Positions 6,138 to 14,480 of a stretch of DNA of 47,645 nucleotides are shown here, one piece after another (within the stretch, counting starts at the first letter, position 1; each line of letters starts with the position of its first letter). Made by a program: the position numbers and the translations under genes. The stretch is taken from positions 1 to 47,645 of the forward strand of contig NZ_QUAB01000035.1 of NCBI RefSeq assembly GCF_003387575.1, in the 5' to 3' direction. The DNA is from Microbacterium bovistercoris (GTDB taxonomy: Bacteria > Actinomycetota > Actinomycetes > Actinomycetales > Microbacteriaceae). A model generated the notes under the pieces. The model had not been told where the DNA came from. It searched no databases and saw only the letters and a program-made list of their open reading frames with translations.

Positions 6138-6773
6138 TTGACTCGCCTTCTCGCCGATCGTCTGCGATCTCGTGCGGCGGCACTGCCTGCGTGCGCGCTG
6201 CTTCTTCTCGGCCTTGCCGCCTGTAGTCCGTCCTCACGCCACCCTGCTGAAACCACGGGGACAGACGGCATGCCGACCTTCACCGGACCATACTCGGAGG
6301 AGCTCACCGAGGCCTGGCAGAAGTCGAAGTCGGCATGGGTTCACGCAGTGTTGGAGGACAGCCAAATCTCCGAACAGGAGTACAAAGAACTCGGAGTTCG
6401 ACTCGGCGAGTGCTTCGCCGAGAGCGGTGTGGAGTTCACCGGCCTGTCAGACGATGGTGTGGGGTACTCCCTCGGCCCTTCGTCGATGAACTCTGACGAC
6501 CTCGAGCGCGTGGCTGACTCCTGTGACGAGTCAACCGGTCAGAGGTGGATTCAGGTACTCCGTGCATCCATGATGTCGAACCCGCAGAACACCCCCATTG
6601 AGGAGGTCATGACGGAGTGTCTGATCCGCAACGGGGCGGTAGCTCCTGACTACACCGCCGAGCAGTACTTGAGGGATGTTCCCAAGCAAGCCTTCCCGTT
6701 CTTGGACTCCTCGAAGGAGCAGGTGTTCTGGGCGTGTAGCACCAGCCCGTCGTATACGGCGGCGAACCAGTGA
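6138..6773 (+). CDS. Lactococcin-cassette lipoprotein, candidate immunity/accessory factor (right)
   Basis: The most likely start is the TTG at 6138, preceded by AAGGAA about 10 nt upstream inside the end of the bacteriocin gene. The frame stays open far upstream but there encodes only a shadow of the bacteriocin. The 211-residue product has a signal peptide with lipobox GLAAC (Cys 29). The mature domain is homologous to the left lipoprotein, with shared TECLIRNGAVAPDYTAEQYLRD-like segment, F-P-F/Y-L and conserved cysteines. The stop overlaps the adaptor start (GTGA). No known family recognised; presence in both cassettes between peptide and transporter suggests a dedicated role such as immunity. 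Confidence 0.75.
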   Translation: MTRLLADRLRSRAAALPACALLLLGLAACSPSSRHPAETTGTDGMPTFTGPYSEELTEAWQKSKSAWVHAVLEDSQISEQEYKELGVRLGECFAESGVEFTGLSDDGVGYSLGPSSMNSDDLERVADSCDESTGQRWIQVLRASMMSNPQNTPIEEVMTECLIRNGAVAPDYTAEQYLRDVPKQAFPFLDSSKEQVFWACSTSPSYTAANQ

Positions 6774-7813
6774 GCCGTGCCGGCCGCGACCGGCTGGTGA
6801 CGGTGGCTGTGACGCTGATCATCAGCGTCACAGCCACCGTGTTGGTCGGGGCGCTGATGCTGAGCGCGCAGATCCCACCCTCGCTCGCGGCGTCGAAGCA
6901 GCCCGAAAGGGTGAAGATCACGACACAGGAGTACTTCGATCCGCAGCAGGTGGACGTCACTGTGGAAGCGCCCCCTGATCTCTCGGCCAGGGTCGCCCGC
7001 GACGGGATCGTCACCGCATTCGGGTGCTCAGCCGGTGAGGTATGGAAGTCTGGTACGAGCCACATATCCGTGGACGGGTCACCGCTTCTGGCCTTCCACA
7101 CGAGCACTCCGCTGTGGCGGGATCTTGAACCGGGAGCACGCGGCGCGGATGTGGACGCAGTCAAGGCGGAGCTGGCACGACTGGGCCAACGAGTCAGCTC
7201 TGCTTCAGCGTTGCGACGGGTCGACGTGAGCTCGATGCGCGCCCTCGCTCAGAAGGCCGGTGCGGATTCTTCCTTTGACGTCATCTCGCCCACCGACCTC
7301 GTCTGGATCCCTGCTGCGGAGATTGCTCCGAAGTCATGTGATGTCACGGTCGGGCAGCGCGTCTCCGTGGACACTGCAGTGATGAGTTCTGCATCGCCGG
7401 CGACGGTGTCGATCACTCCGCTGCAGAAGATGCTTCACGGCAGCCGTGTACTGAAGGCCGACCAGGTCGAACTCCCCGTCACGGACAAGCTGACTCTGGC
7501 CGATCCGAAAGATGCGTCCGACCTGCTCTCCACGGCGAGCTATCGTGCTGCGGCTCAGTCGGCTTCGGCGCCAGGCATCCCCGTCACTCTGACGGCGGTG
7601 TTGGCGCTCGCTGAGCCGGTGACGGTCAGCGTTCTCCCGCCGGCAGCTGTTCGCGCCGAATCGCTGACTGCCGGATGCATTGCATCCGATCAGGGGGTCG
7701 TGCCGGTCACCATCGTCGCGTCGGATCTCGGTAGGACGCTCGTCGTCTTTGACCCGAGTACCCGCACACCCGCGAGTACGGCGTCGTTGACGCCTCCCAG
7801 ACGATGCAGCTGA
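6770..7813 (+). CDS. Membrane-anchored adaptor with peptidoglycan-binding domain (right cassette)
   Basis: The 347-residue protein has an N-terminal transmembrane helix (about 9-32) and a PG_binding_1-like segment at about 114-165 (TPLWRDLEPGARGADVDAV). Further blocks such as GSRVLKADQVELPV are shared with the left adaptor (1114-2163). The GTG start overlaps the lipoprotein stop as GTGA, and the end overlaps the ATPase start by 10 nt, so expression is coupled. By family it is a MacA/HlyD-like extracytoplasmic partner of an ABC permease. Binding to cell wall would suit a defence against a lipid-II-binding bacteriocin, which is inference. Confidence 0.8.
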   Translation: MSRAGRDRLVTVAVTLIISVTATVLVGALMLSAQIPPSLAASKQPERVKITTQEYFDPQQVDVTVEAPPDLSARVARDGIVTAFGCSAGEVWKSGTSHISVDGSPLLAFHTSTPLWRDLEPGARGADVDAVKAELARLGQRVSSASALRRVDVSSMRALAQKAGADSSFDVISPTDLVWIPAAEIAPKSCDVTVGQRVSVDTAVMSSASPATVSITPLQKMLHGSRVLKADQVELPVTDKLTLADPKDASDLLSTASYRAAAQSASAPGIPVTLTAVLALAEPVTVSVLPPAAVRAESLTAGCIASDQGVVPVTIVASDLGRTLVVFDPSTRTPASTASLTPPRRCS

Positions 7814-8415
7814 CGCTGCGGGGCGTCAGCCATCGCTTCACCGATGCCGCATGGCTGTTCCGGAACCTCACCTTCCGCTTCGAAGCAGGGACGAGCTATG
7901 CACTCACGGGACCGTCCGGCTCGGGAAAGAGCACGCTCCTCGCACTGGCAGCCGGATGGATCACTCCTGCGGAAGGAAACGTCGAGTCCAGGGGGATCGA
8001 TCGGACGAGCTGGGTGTTCCAGAACTCCCACGGCATGCCCCGCAGGACCGCGCTCGACCATGTGGTGCTTCCGATGATCGCGGGCGGACTGACGCGAGCT
8101 GAGTCCGAATCGATCGCACATGGAACACTGGCACGATTCCGCCTCGGAGGATTGGCATCGCGCCCGTTTCGGGCTCTGTCGGGCGGCGAAGCACAGCGGC
8201 TCATGTTCGCACGCGCTGTGGCCGCGAACCCTCAGCTGATCCTCGTGGACGAGCCCACCGCGCAGCTGGACGCAGTCACGTCGAAGCTGGTCAACAGCGT
8301 GATCCAGGAGCTCTCCGACGATGGGCGCATCCTGCTCGTCGCTTCGCATGATGCCGACACCGTGGCTTCTTGCGATGTGCGCCTTGACCTCGCCGCATAT
8401 GCAGCTGAGGACTGA
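7804..8415 (+). CDS. ABC transporter ATP-binding protein (right bacteriocin cassette)
   Basis: A 203-residue LolD/MacB-type ATPase with Walker A GPSGSGKST (36-44), Q-loop near 73, signature LSGGEA (125-130), Walker B LILVDE (145-150) and a switch histidine near 182. All catalytic residues are present. It overlaps the adaptor upstream by 10 nt and the permease downstream (TGATG). The near identity of motif positions with the left ATPase (503-1123) shows that the two cassettes arose from one ancestor. Confidence 0.87.
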   Translation: MQLTLRGVSHRFTDAAWLFRNLTFRFEAGTSYALTGPSGSGKSTLLALAAGWITPAEGNVESRGIDRTSWVFQNSHGMPRRTALDHVVLPMIAGGLTRAESESIAHGTLARFRLGGLASRPFRALSGGEAQRLMFARAVAANPQLILVDEPTAQLDAVTSKLVNSVIQELSDDGRILLVASHDADTVASCDVRLDLAAYAAED

Positions 8416-9488
8416 TGATGAGATTGAGTACGCTCCTCAGCGAGGCCACGCGCGACGTTGCCTCCGGCACCGCCCGGGCGGTCACTTTCGGCGCGATCTT
8501 CGCCCTCACACTCCTCCTCCTTCTGGCCTCCGATGTCTTCGCAACGCAGCGGCTCATCGACGATGCGGCTCGGTTCACGCGCAGCGGTGCAGCCACACTC
8601 GCCGTCGCCTCCTCCGGGAACATTGCCGGGGAGGCCTGCGAGGCGCTGAGCTCACTCCCCCAGGTGAGCGGCTCCGGGGCCATACGTGCCACGCAACAGC
8701 AGTTGACCTTTGCGGTGATGCCACGCTCTCCGCTGGACGCATACGCTGCCTCCAGCGGTATGCGCGACGTACTCGGTGTTCGGAAACTGTCCGAACGCGG
8801 CATCGTCGTCAGCGCCGATGCCGCAGATGAACTCGGCACACTTCGCAATGACACCGTGATCACCAACCGCGGCGTGACGGAGCTGGCAGGAGAGTATGAC
8901 TATCCCGCGGACGGGCGTCGGCCCGGATTCGGCTGGGCCGCGCTGATTCCCGCACCCGCTGACGAACTCTATGACGAGTGCTGGGTGACGGTCTGGCCCT
9001 TCACCTCGGACATCCGGCCGCTCCTGATGTCGACTCTCGCAGCATCAGCCCCGCGGGACGCGAAGGTCGAAATCGCTCAGCTGAACACGCGCTACGGCAG
9101 CACATTTGATGGGGCCGCGCGTTACGACACCCGACCGACGGCTCTGAATCCGTTGTACGCAGCTGCCCTCGGGCTTGTGTTGGCGTTCGCCGCCATCCGG
9201 CTGCGCAAGCTTGAATTCGCTGCCCGTCTGCACGACGGGGCGTCCACTGCTTCTCTACAGGCTTTGGCGGTCACCGAGAGTCTCTCGTGGCTGTCGACCG
9301 CCGCGCTCGCCAGCGCCGCGATCGCCGCCGCCCTCGCCGTGCAGATCCCCCATCCGGACTCCGGTGCTGTGATCGCCACGAGCCTGACGACGTGCTTCGC
9401 CGCGATTGTCGGCGGTGTCTGCGGTGCGCTCACGGGCGCCACGGTCGTCCGCGAGCAAGATCTCTTCGCCTACTTCAAAGACCGTTGA
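8415..9488 (+). CDS. MacB-like ABC permease (right cassette, intact)
   Basis: This 357-residue membrane protein has an N-terminal helix (about 19-42), an extracytoplasmic domain of about 190 residues and three C-terminal helices (about 238-255, 283-307, 318-343). That is the layout of MacB/FtsX-type permeases in short form. The extracytoplasmic domain shows SGAATLAVASSGN and GEACEALSSLPQV, shared with the truncated left copy (75-506). It is the last gene of the cassette and is followed at once by a 14-bp hairpin. With the ATPase and adaptor it likely makes a mechanotransmission-type complex for immunity or export; since the peptide has a Sec signal, immunity is more likely. Confidence 0.78.
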   Translation: MMRLSTLLSEATRDVASGTARAVTFGAIFALTLLLLLASDVFATQRLIDDAARFTRSGAATLAVASSGNIAGEACEALSSLPQVSGSGAIRATQQQLTFAVMPRSPLDAYAASSGMRDVLGVRKLSERGIVVSADAADELGTLRNDTVITNRGVTELAGEYDYPADGRRPGFGWAALIPAPADELYDECWVTVWPFTSDIRPLLMSTLAASAPRDAKVEIAQLNTRYGSTFDGAARYDTRPTALNPLYAAALGLVLAFAAIRLRKLEFAARLHDGASTASLQALAVTESLSWLSTAALASAAIAAALAVQIPHPDSGAVIATSLTTCFAAIVGGVCGALTGATVVREQDLFAYFKDR

Positions 9489-9524
9489 CGCTGGTGCTCA
9501 CCCCTTCGGCGTGAGCACCAGCGT
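9488..9524. terminator. Bidirectional terminator shared by permease and acylase genes
   Basis: Perfect 14-bp inverted repeat ACGCTGGTGCTCAC (9488-9501) / GTGAGCACCAGCGT (9511-9524) with a 9-nt loop containing TTCG. It begins at the permease stop and includes the last codons of the convergent penicillin-acylase gene (stop at 9498). The hairpin thus doubles as coding sequence and marks the right end of the island. Confidence 0.65.
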
Positions 9525-12143
9525 GTCGACGGCCTGCTTCGCGACGGCCTTCTTCGAGAACGCCCAGCGGTCCTGCCGGCCCGCCGCCCAGTCCTCGGTC
9601 TGGTCGGTGTAGTGCTCGTTGAAGGCGTGACCGCTGGCGCCGGTGAGGTGGATCCAGCTCGAGCGGTCGAAGTCCGACAGGTCGATGACCATCCGCATGG
9701 ACGGCACGGTGGTCGTCTCGTACGACTCGCCGAGGTTCCAGCCGGTGGCGTTCACGACGGATGCTCCGCCGCTGACGGCGAATGGGCCGCGGTTGAAGAG
9801 CATCTCGATCGGGGCGATGCCCGACTTGCCCAGGGTCGCGCTGCGCAGAGTCAGTGCGTGCAGGCTGCCCCAGTTCCAGTGCGCGAGGTTCTCGCCCTGC
9901 AGCTCGGCGAGCTCGTCGTACGCCTGCTCGGCCGAGTAGGCGAGCATCTCGTCCATGCTGTTCACCCGGAGCTTCTTGTTGGTCCAGAGCGGGTCGTCCG
10001 GGTTCTCCAGCATCGTGCCGACCACGGTGAACAGGCGGCCCTGCCCGGTGATCGGCATCGGGTTGTCGCGCCGGGAGAAGATGTTCTGCACCAGGTTCGA
10101 CCACAGCACGTTCGCGTACGCCGCGGCGGACGAGTTGGCGGTGTTCTGCGCGTCCCAGGTGCGCAGCAGCTTCACCGCGGCCTTCGGGCCCTTGCCCTCG
10201 ACGGTGACGTCCTGCATCGCGATGGCCAGCTGCTTGCCGATCCACATCTCGTCATCCATGTGGATGTCGCGCAGGTCCTGCGCCGACAGCGGCCCCGCGG
10301 CCGACTTCCGCTCGATCAGGTGCGCGATGCGCCCCGCGCGGTAGCCGTAGTCCCAGTCCTTGGAGAGGAAGTACTCGTAGTCGTCGGTCACGATCGCATT
10401 GTTCGCGGTGACGATGTAGCCGGAGGCCGGGTTGTACGACACCGGCAGCTTCTCGAACGGGATGAATCCGGTCCAGTCGTAGCTGCTGTCCCAGCCCGGC
10501 TGCGGCAGCCAGCCGTCACCGGCGCCGCGGACCGGCAGGCGTCCGGGAGCCTGGTAGCCGATGTTGCCCTCCTTGTCGGCGTAGATGAGGTTCTGCGCCG
10601 GCACATCGAAGAGGGATGCCGCATAGCGGAACTGGTCGAAGTCCTGCGCCTTCGACAGCGCGAAGATCGCGCTCGCTGTGGTGCCGGCATCCAGGGCTGT
10701 CCAGCGCAGGCTGACCGCGTAGTCGCCGCCCTCGGGGGCACCGGCCTGGTCACCGGGCACCACCGTCCCCGCATCCGTCGTCACCTTGCCCTGCTCCAGC
10801 TCGGGCTTCTCGGCGATGCCGGTGAAGTCGTCGGTCAGGCCCGAGATGATCGGCCCGTGCACGGTGGAGCGGATCGTGAGCGGGATGTCCTTCCCGCCCG
10901 CGACCTTGATGGTCTCCTCGCGCACCTCCATCGGCACGAGCGCGCCGTCGCGCCAGTACTGGTCGCCCTCGACCTTCTCGACGTACAGGTCGGTCACGTC
11001 GGTGGTCAGGTTGGTGAAGCCCCACGCGATCTTCGCGTTGTGGCCGATCACGATGCCGGGCAGCCCCGAGAACGAGTACCCGCCGACGTTGAACGGGCAG
11101 GCCTCCGAGACCTTCGCACACTTCAGCTGCACCTGGTACCAGACCGAGGGCAGCGCGGCGCCGAGGTGCGGGTCGTTCGCGAGCAGGGGCTGGCCGGTCT
11201 CGGTGAGCTGACCGGAGACGACCCACGAGTTCGAGCCGATGCCCTCGCCGACATTGCCGAGCAGCATGCTCGCCGCCTCGATCACGCTGTCGGCCTGCTT
11301 CCACTCCACCGAGTCCAGCGCCTGCACGGCATCCTGCCCCTCGCTCCCGGTGAACGCCGCCGTGTCGGCGGTCGTGGCGAGGGCGGGCACCTTCGAGATC
11401 GTGGGAACGATCACCGGGTTCCGGTCGAACGGGTACGACGGGTACAGCTGTTCCAGCGTCTGCTTCGCGTCGGCAGGGTCGAGCGTCGCGGCGAGCTGGG
11501 CGCGCGTGGTCTCATCCTCGATGTTGGTGCGGAGGTCCCAGGCCATCGCCTTCAGCCAGGCCACCGAGTCCGCGGGCTCCCAGGGCTCCGGCTCGTAGCC
11601 CGGGTTCTGGATGCCGAGCACGGCGTACTCCAGCGAGAGCTCGGCCCCGCTGCGGGAGGCGAGGTAGGCGTTCACGCCCTTCGCGTAGGCCTCGTAGTAG
11701 CCGAGGGTGGTCTCATCGAGGTTCGCGACCTCCTCCTCGGCGACCTTGCGCCAGCCCAGCGTGCGCAGGAAGGCGTCGGTGCCGGCCTGCGACTCGCCGA
11801 ACATCTCGGACAGGCGCCCGGCGGTGGTGTGCCGGCGGAAGTCCATCTCGAAGAACCGGTCCTGCGCGTGCGTGTACCCCTCGGCGAAGAACAGGTCGTC
11901 GGTCGAGTTCGCCGTGATCGTCGGGATTCCGCGATCGTCGCGTTGTATCAGCACCTTCGACTGAAGTCCGTTCAGCGAGGTCTGGCCCTCGGTCTGCGGG
12001 AACGACCGCTGCGCGGTCCACGCCAGGAAGAAGGCAGCGGCTGTGGCGATCACCAGGACCGCGGCGATCACGATGAAGGCGATGCGTCCGATGCGGGCGC
12101 CGACGGACGGGCGCGGGGTGGAGGCCGGGTTCTCTGCGGTCAT
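9498..12143 (-). CDS. Penicillin acylase family hydrolase (S45, Ntn hydrolase)
   Basis: The 881-residue protein has an N-terminal membrane anchor or signal (about 20-43), then an alpha-chain region with DDRGIPTITANSTDDLFFAEGYTHAQDRFFEMD. The autoprocessing site lies at GEGIGSNSW near residue 304, where the serine of GSNSW would become the N-terminal nucleophile of the beta chain, followed by the family block LLANDPHLG. Such enzymes cleave amide bonds of acylated substrates, including beta-lactams and acyl-homoserine lactones; the natural substrate here cannot be told. The ATG at 12143 was chosen over upstream in-frame codons because it directly precedes the charged N-terminus. Its 3' end carries the shared hairpin. 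Confidence 0.9.
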   Translation of the reverse strand: MTAENPASTPRPSVGARIGRIAFIVIAAVLVIATAAAFFLAWTAQRSFPQTEGQTSLNGLQSKVLIQRDDRGIPTITANSTDDLFFAEGYTHAQDRFFEMDFRRHTTAGRLSEMFGESQAGTDAFLRTLGWRKVAEEEVANLDETTLGYYEAYAKGVNAYLASRSGAELSLEYAVLGIQNPGYEPEPWEPADSVAWLKAMAWDLRTNIEDETTRAQLAATLDPADAKQTLEQLYPSYPFDRNPVIVPTISKVPALATTADTAAFTGSEGQDAVQALDSVEWKQADSVIEAASMLLGNVGEGIGSNSWVVSGQLTETGQPLLANDPHLGAALPSVWYQVQLKCAKVSEACPFNVGGYSFSGLPGIVIGHNAKIAWGFTNLTTDVTDLYVEKVEGDQYWRDGALVPMEVREETIKVAGGKDIPLTIRSTVHGPIISGLTDDFTGIAEKPELEQGKVTTDAGTVVPGDQAGAPEGGDYAVSLRWTALDAGTTASAIFALSKAQDFDQFRYAASLFDVPAQNLIYADKEGNIGYQAPGRLPVRGAGDGWLPQPGWDSSYDWTGFIPFEKLPVSYNPASGYIVTANNAIVTDDYEYFLSKDWDYGYRAGRIAHLIERKSAAGPLSAQDLRDIHMDDEMWIGKQLAIAMQDVTVEGKGPKAAVKLLRTWDAQNTANSSAAAYANVLWSNLVQNIFSRRDNPMPITGQGRLFTVVGTMLENPDDPLWTNKKLRVNSMDEMLAYSAEQAYDELAELQGENLAHWNWGSLHALTLRSATLGKSGIAPIEMLFNRGPFAVSGGASVVNATGWNLGESYETTTVPSMRMVIDLSDFDRSSWIHLTGASGHAFNEHYTDQTEDWAAGRQDRWAFSKKAVAKQAVDTLVLTPKG

Positions 12144-12272
12144 CGAAGGGCAACACTCTCGGTACAGGTCGGGCACGCGAGACGGAGTCTCACGCGATCA
12201 GAGCGCGCGTCCCGGGTACGACGCACGCCCTGGCATCCTAACCCCGCGCCTTCCGGCGATGAAACGATCTCC

Positions 12273-12296
12273 TGGGTCCCTGAGCCCGTCGAAGGG
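12273..12296. repeat. Interspersed 24-bp repeat (copy 1)
   Basis: TGGGTCCCTGAGCCCGTCGAAGGG, directly after the stop codon of the minus-strand YhgE gene (stop at 12299-12297). Further copies are at 14522, 23977, 24021, 24069, 24982 and 27428. Confidence 0.75.
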
Positions 12297-14480
12297 TCAC
12301 ATCAGCTTGGTGGACTCCAGGGCACGCAGCATCTTCTGGTTGCCGTGGATGAGCGGCAGGCGCAGCACCAGCCCGAGCAGCAGTGCCGGCACGGCGAACA
12401 GCGCGAGCCAGCCGAGCTGCACCCAGTAGTCGTTCCGGTAGATGCCGGCGATCGCCGCGCGCATCGCGCCGACCGCGTGCGTGGCGGGCAGCCACGGGCT
12501 GATGTTCTGGAACCACTGCGGCAGCACTTGCAGCGGGTAGGCGCCGCCCGAACTCGAGATCTGGATCACCAGCAGCAGCACCGACAGCGCCTTGCCGGCG
12601 TTCCCGAACGTGACCACGAGGGTGTAGATGATCAGCATGGACACCAGCGAGGTGACCCAGCCGGCGAGGACCAGCAGGAACGGATGCTGCGGCTGCACCT
12701 GCGTGAACAGGATGCTGCCCAAGCACACCAGCGAGCTCTGCAGGAAGCCCACGATCGCGAAGATCCCGAACCGGCCGAGGTAGGTCTCGGCGGGGGAGAG
12801 CTGCGGAAGACCGGATGCCTCGTCCTGAGGCGGATCGACGCGGATGGCCACCGCGGTCAGCAGCGCGCCGACCCACAGCGCCAGCACCGTGTACAGCGGA
12901 GTCATCGCGGCGCCGAAGCTCACCACCGAGTACACCGGCACGCGCTCGAGGGCGACGGGCTCGGCCACGAACGTCGCGAGGGCTTCGGGGTTCGAGCCGA
13001 TCAGCTCGCGAAGGTCGCTCAGGTCGCCGGTCTCGGTGGCGTTCCTCAGTGCGGCGTCGATCTCGTCGAACCGGTCGGCCGTCTCGGCGAGCGACGTCGA
13101 GATGCCCGAGGTGAGCGCTTCGCCCTTCGTGAGGACGCTGCCCAGTGAATCCGAGCCTGACAGCGAGCGTGCCGCGGCTGACAGATCGTCGCCGATCGAG
13201 TCGACGTCGCGGCCGATGTCGGCGAGCGTGGAGGCGAGGGCGTCGAGCTTGGGCTGCAGGCTGGTCTTGAACGTCTTACCGGCATCCTGCACGGCAGCCT
13301 TCGCCTGGGCGATGAGCTTCGTGATCTCGGCGTGAGTCGCCTGGCGGTCGGCGTTGCCGGCGACGACCTGATCGGCGGCCTCGTCGAGCCGCATCTGCAG
13401 GGCCTGCTCGCGGGCGATCGCGGCGTCGATGCGTGAGATCGCCGCATCGAAGGAAGCCAATGCGCTGTCCGGCAGCAGCGGACGCACATCGTTCACCAGG
13501 CTGTCGCGCACCGTCTGCTGCTGGTCGATCTGGGTCTGCACGCGTGCGCCGATGGCGCGCAGCGCGTCGGCCGAGCTCGCCGACTGCGTGTCCAGGGAGG
13601 CGAAGACGTCGTCGACGCTGTCGGCGACCGCCTGATAGCTGTCGGCCGTGGCCGACAGGGCCTTGCCGAGTGCGGCGGTGGTCGTCAAGAGCGTCTGCTT
13701 GAGGGTCTGAGCGGCCTGCTTGCCGTCGCCGATCGCCCCGGTCGCGCTGCGCAGGGTGTCGGCCGACGAGGATGCCAGGCCCGAGGCGCTGTCGACCAGC
13801 GGGCGGCTGGACTCGATCAGCGCGGTGAACATGTCGGCCGTGGAGGCACCTGCCCTCAGCTGTGCGGCCACCGAGGCCACGTGCGCCTGCAGCCGCGACA
13901 GCGCGGCCTGCGTGTCGGCGTCGTCGAGGTACGACGACAGTGAGGTGATGATGTTCAGTCCGGCCTCGCTGAGGGTCTCGGTGAACACCTCGTTGATGCT
14001 CGTGGAGACCTCACCGGCGCCCTGCTCGGTGATCTTCGGGGCGAGCGCGTTCTTCTTCTCGTTCGTGTAGTACTCGATGCGGGTCGGCTCGGAGCCGGGC
14101 CCGTAGAACGTCATCATGTCTTCGCTGAACGTGGGCGGCAGCACGATCGCCGCGTAGTACTCGCCCGAGCGGGTGCCGTCGATCGCGTCGGCCTTCGAGG
14201 TGAACACCCAGTCCAGGTCGTCGTTGGCGCGCAGCGCCGACAGAACCTGATCGCCGACGTTGAGACGGATCGGCACCAGGTCGCTCTGATACCCCTCGTC
14301 GACGCTCGCGACGGCGACCTTCAGGTTCTTGGTGTTCTCGAACGGGTTCCAGCTCGCGATCACGTTGAACCAGGTGAACAACGAGGGGATCACGACCAGC
14401 CCGAACAGCACGATGACGGCCATGACGCTGCTGGTCGCACGGCGCAGGTCGAAGCGGAGCACGGCGAGGATGTTCTTCAC
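12297..14480 (-). CDS. YhgE/Pip family membrane protein (ABC-2-like)
   Basis: The 727-residue protein has the family layout: one N-terminal helix (IVLFGLVVIPSLFTWFNVIASW), an extracytoplasmic head with DEGYQSDLVP and YYTNEKKNALAPKIT, a long Ala/Asp-rich coiled-coil region (about 180-480) and five or six C-terminal helices. The name comes from the phage-infection protein Pip of Lactococcus; related proteins serve in ESX/type VII secretion or act as ABC-2-type exporters. It overlaps the upstream second YhgE gene by ATGA. The stop codon abuts a 24-bp interspersed repeat. Function in this host is unknown; context points to regulated export or stress response. Confidence 0.87.
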   Translation of the reverse strand: MKNILAVLRFDLRRATSSVMAVIVLFGLVVIPSLFTWFNVIASWNPFENTKNLKVAVASVDEGYQSDLVPIRLNVGDQVLSALRANDDLDWVFTSKADAIDGTRSGEYYAAIVLPPTFSEDMMTFYGPGSEPTRIEYYTNEKKNALAPKITEQGAGEVSTSINEVFTETLSEAGLNIITSLSSYLDDADTQAALSRLQAHVASVAAQLRAGASTADMFTALIESSRPLVDSASGLASSSADTLRSATGAIGDGKQAAQTLKQTLLTTTAALGKALSATADSYQAVADSVDDVFASLDTQSASSADALRAIGARVQTQIDQQQTVRDSLVNDVRPLLPDSALASFDAAISRIDAAIAREQALQMRLDEAADQVVAGNADRQATHAEITKLIAQAKAAVQDAGKTFKTSLQPKLDALASTLADIGRDVDSIGDDLSAAARSLSGSDSLGSVLTKGEALTSGISTSLAETADRFDEIDAALRNATETGDLSDLRELIGSNPEALATFVAEPVALERVPVYSVVSFGAAMTPLYTVLALWVGALLTAVAIRVDPPQDEASGLPQLSPAETYLGRFGIFAIVGFLQSSLVCLGSILFTQVQPQHPFLLVLAGWVTSLVSMLIIYTLVVTFGNAGKALSVLLLVIQISSSGGAYPLQVLPQWFQNISPWLPATHAVGAMRAAIAGIYRNDYWVQLGWLALFAVPALLLGLVLRLPLIHGNQKMLRALESTKLM

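Noticed and set aside
9612..13148. Open frame of 1178 codons on the plus strand
   Set aside because: It is the antisense shadow of the penicillin acylase and YhgE genes, rich in Arg, Val and His with no family pattern; the minus-strand proteins are clear.
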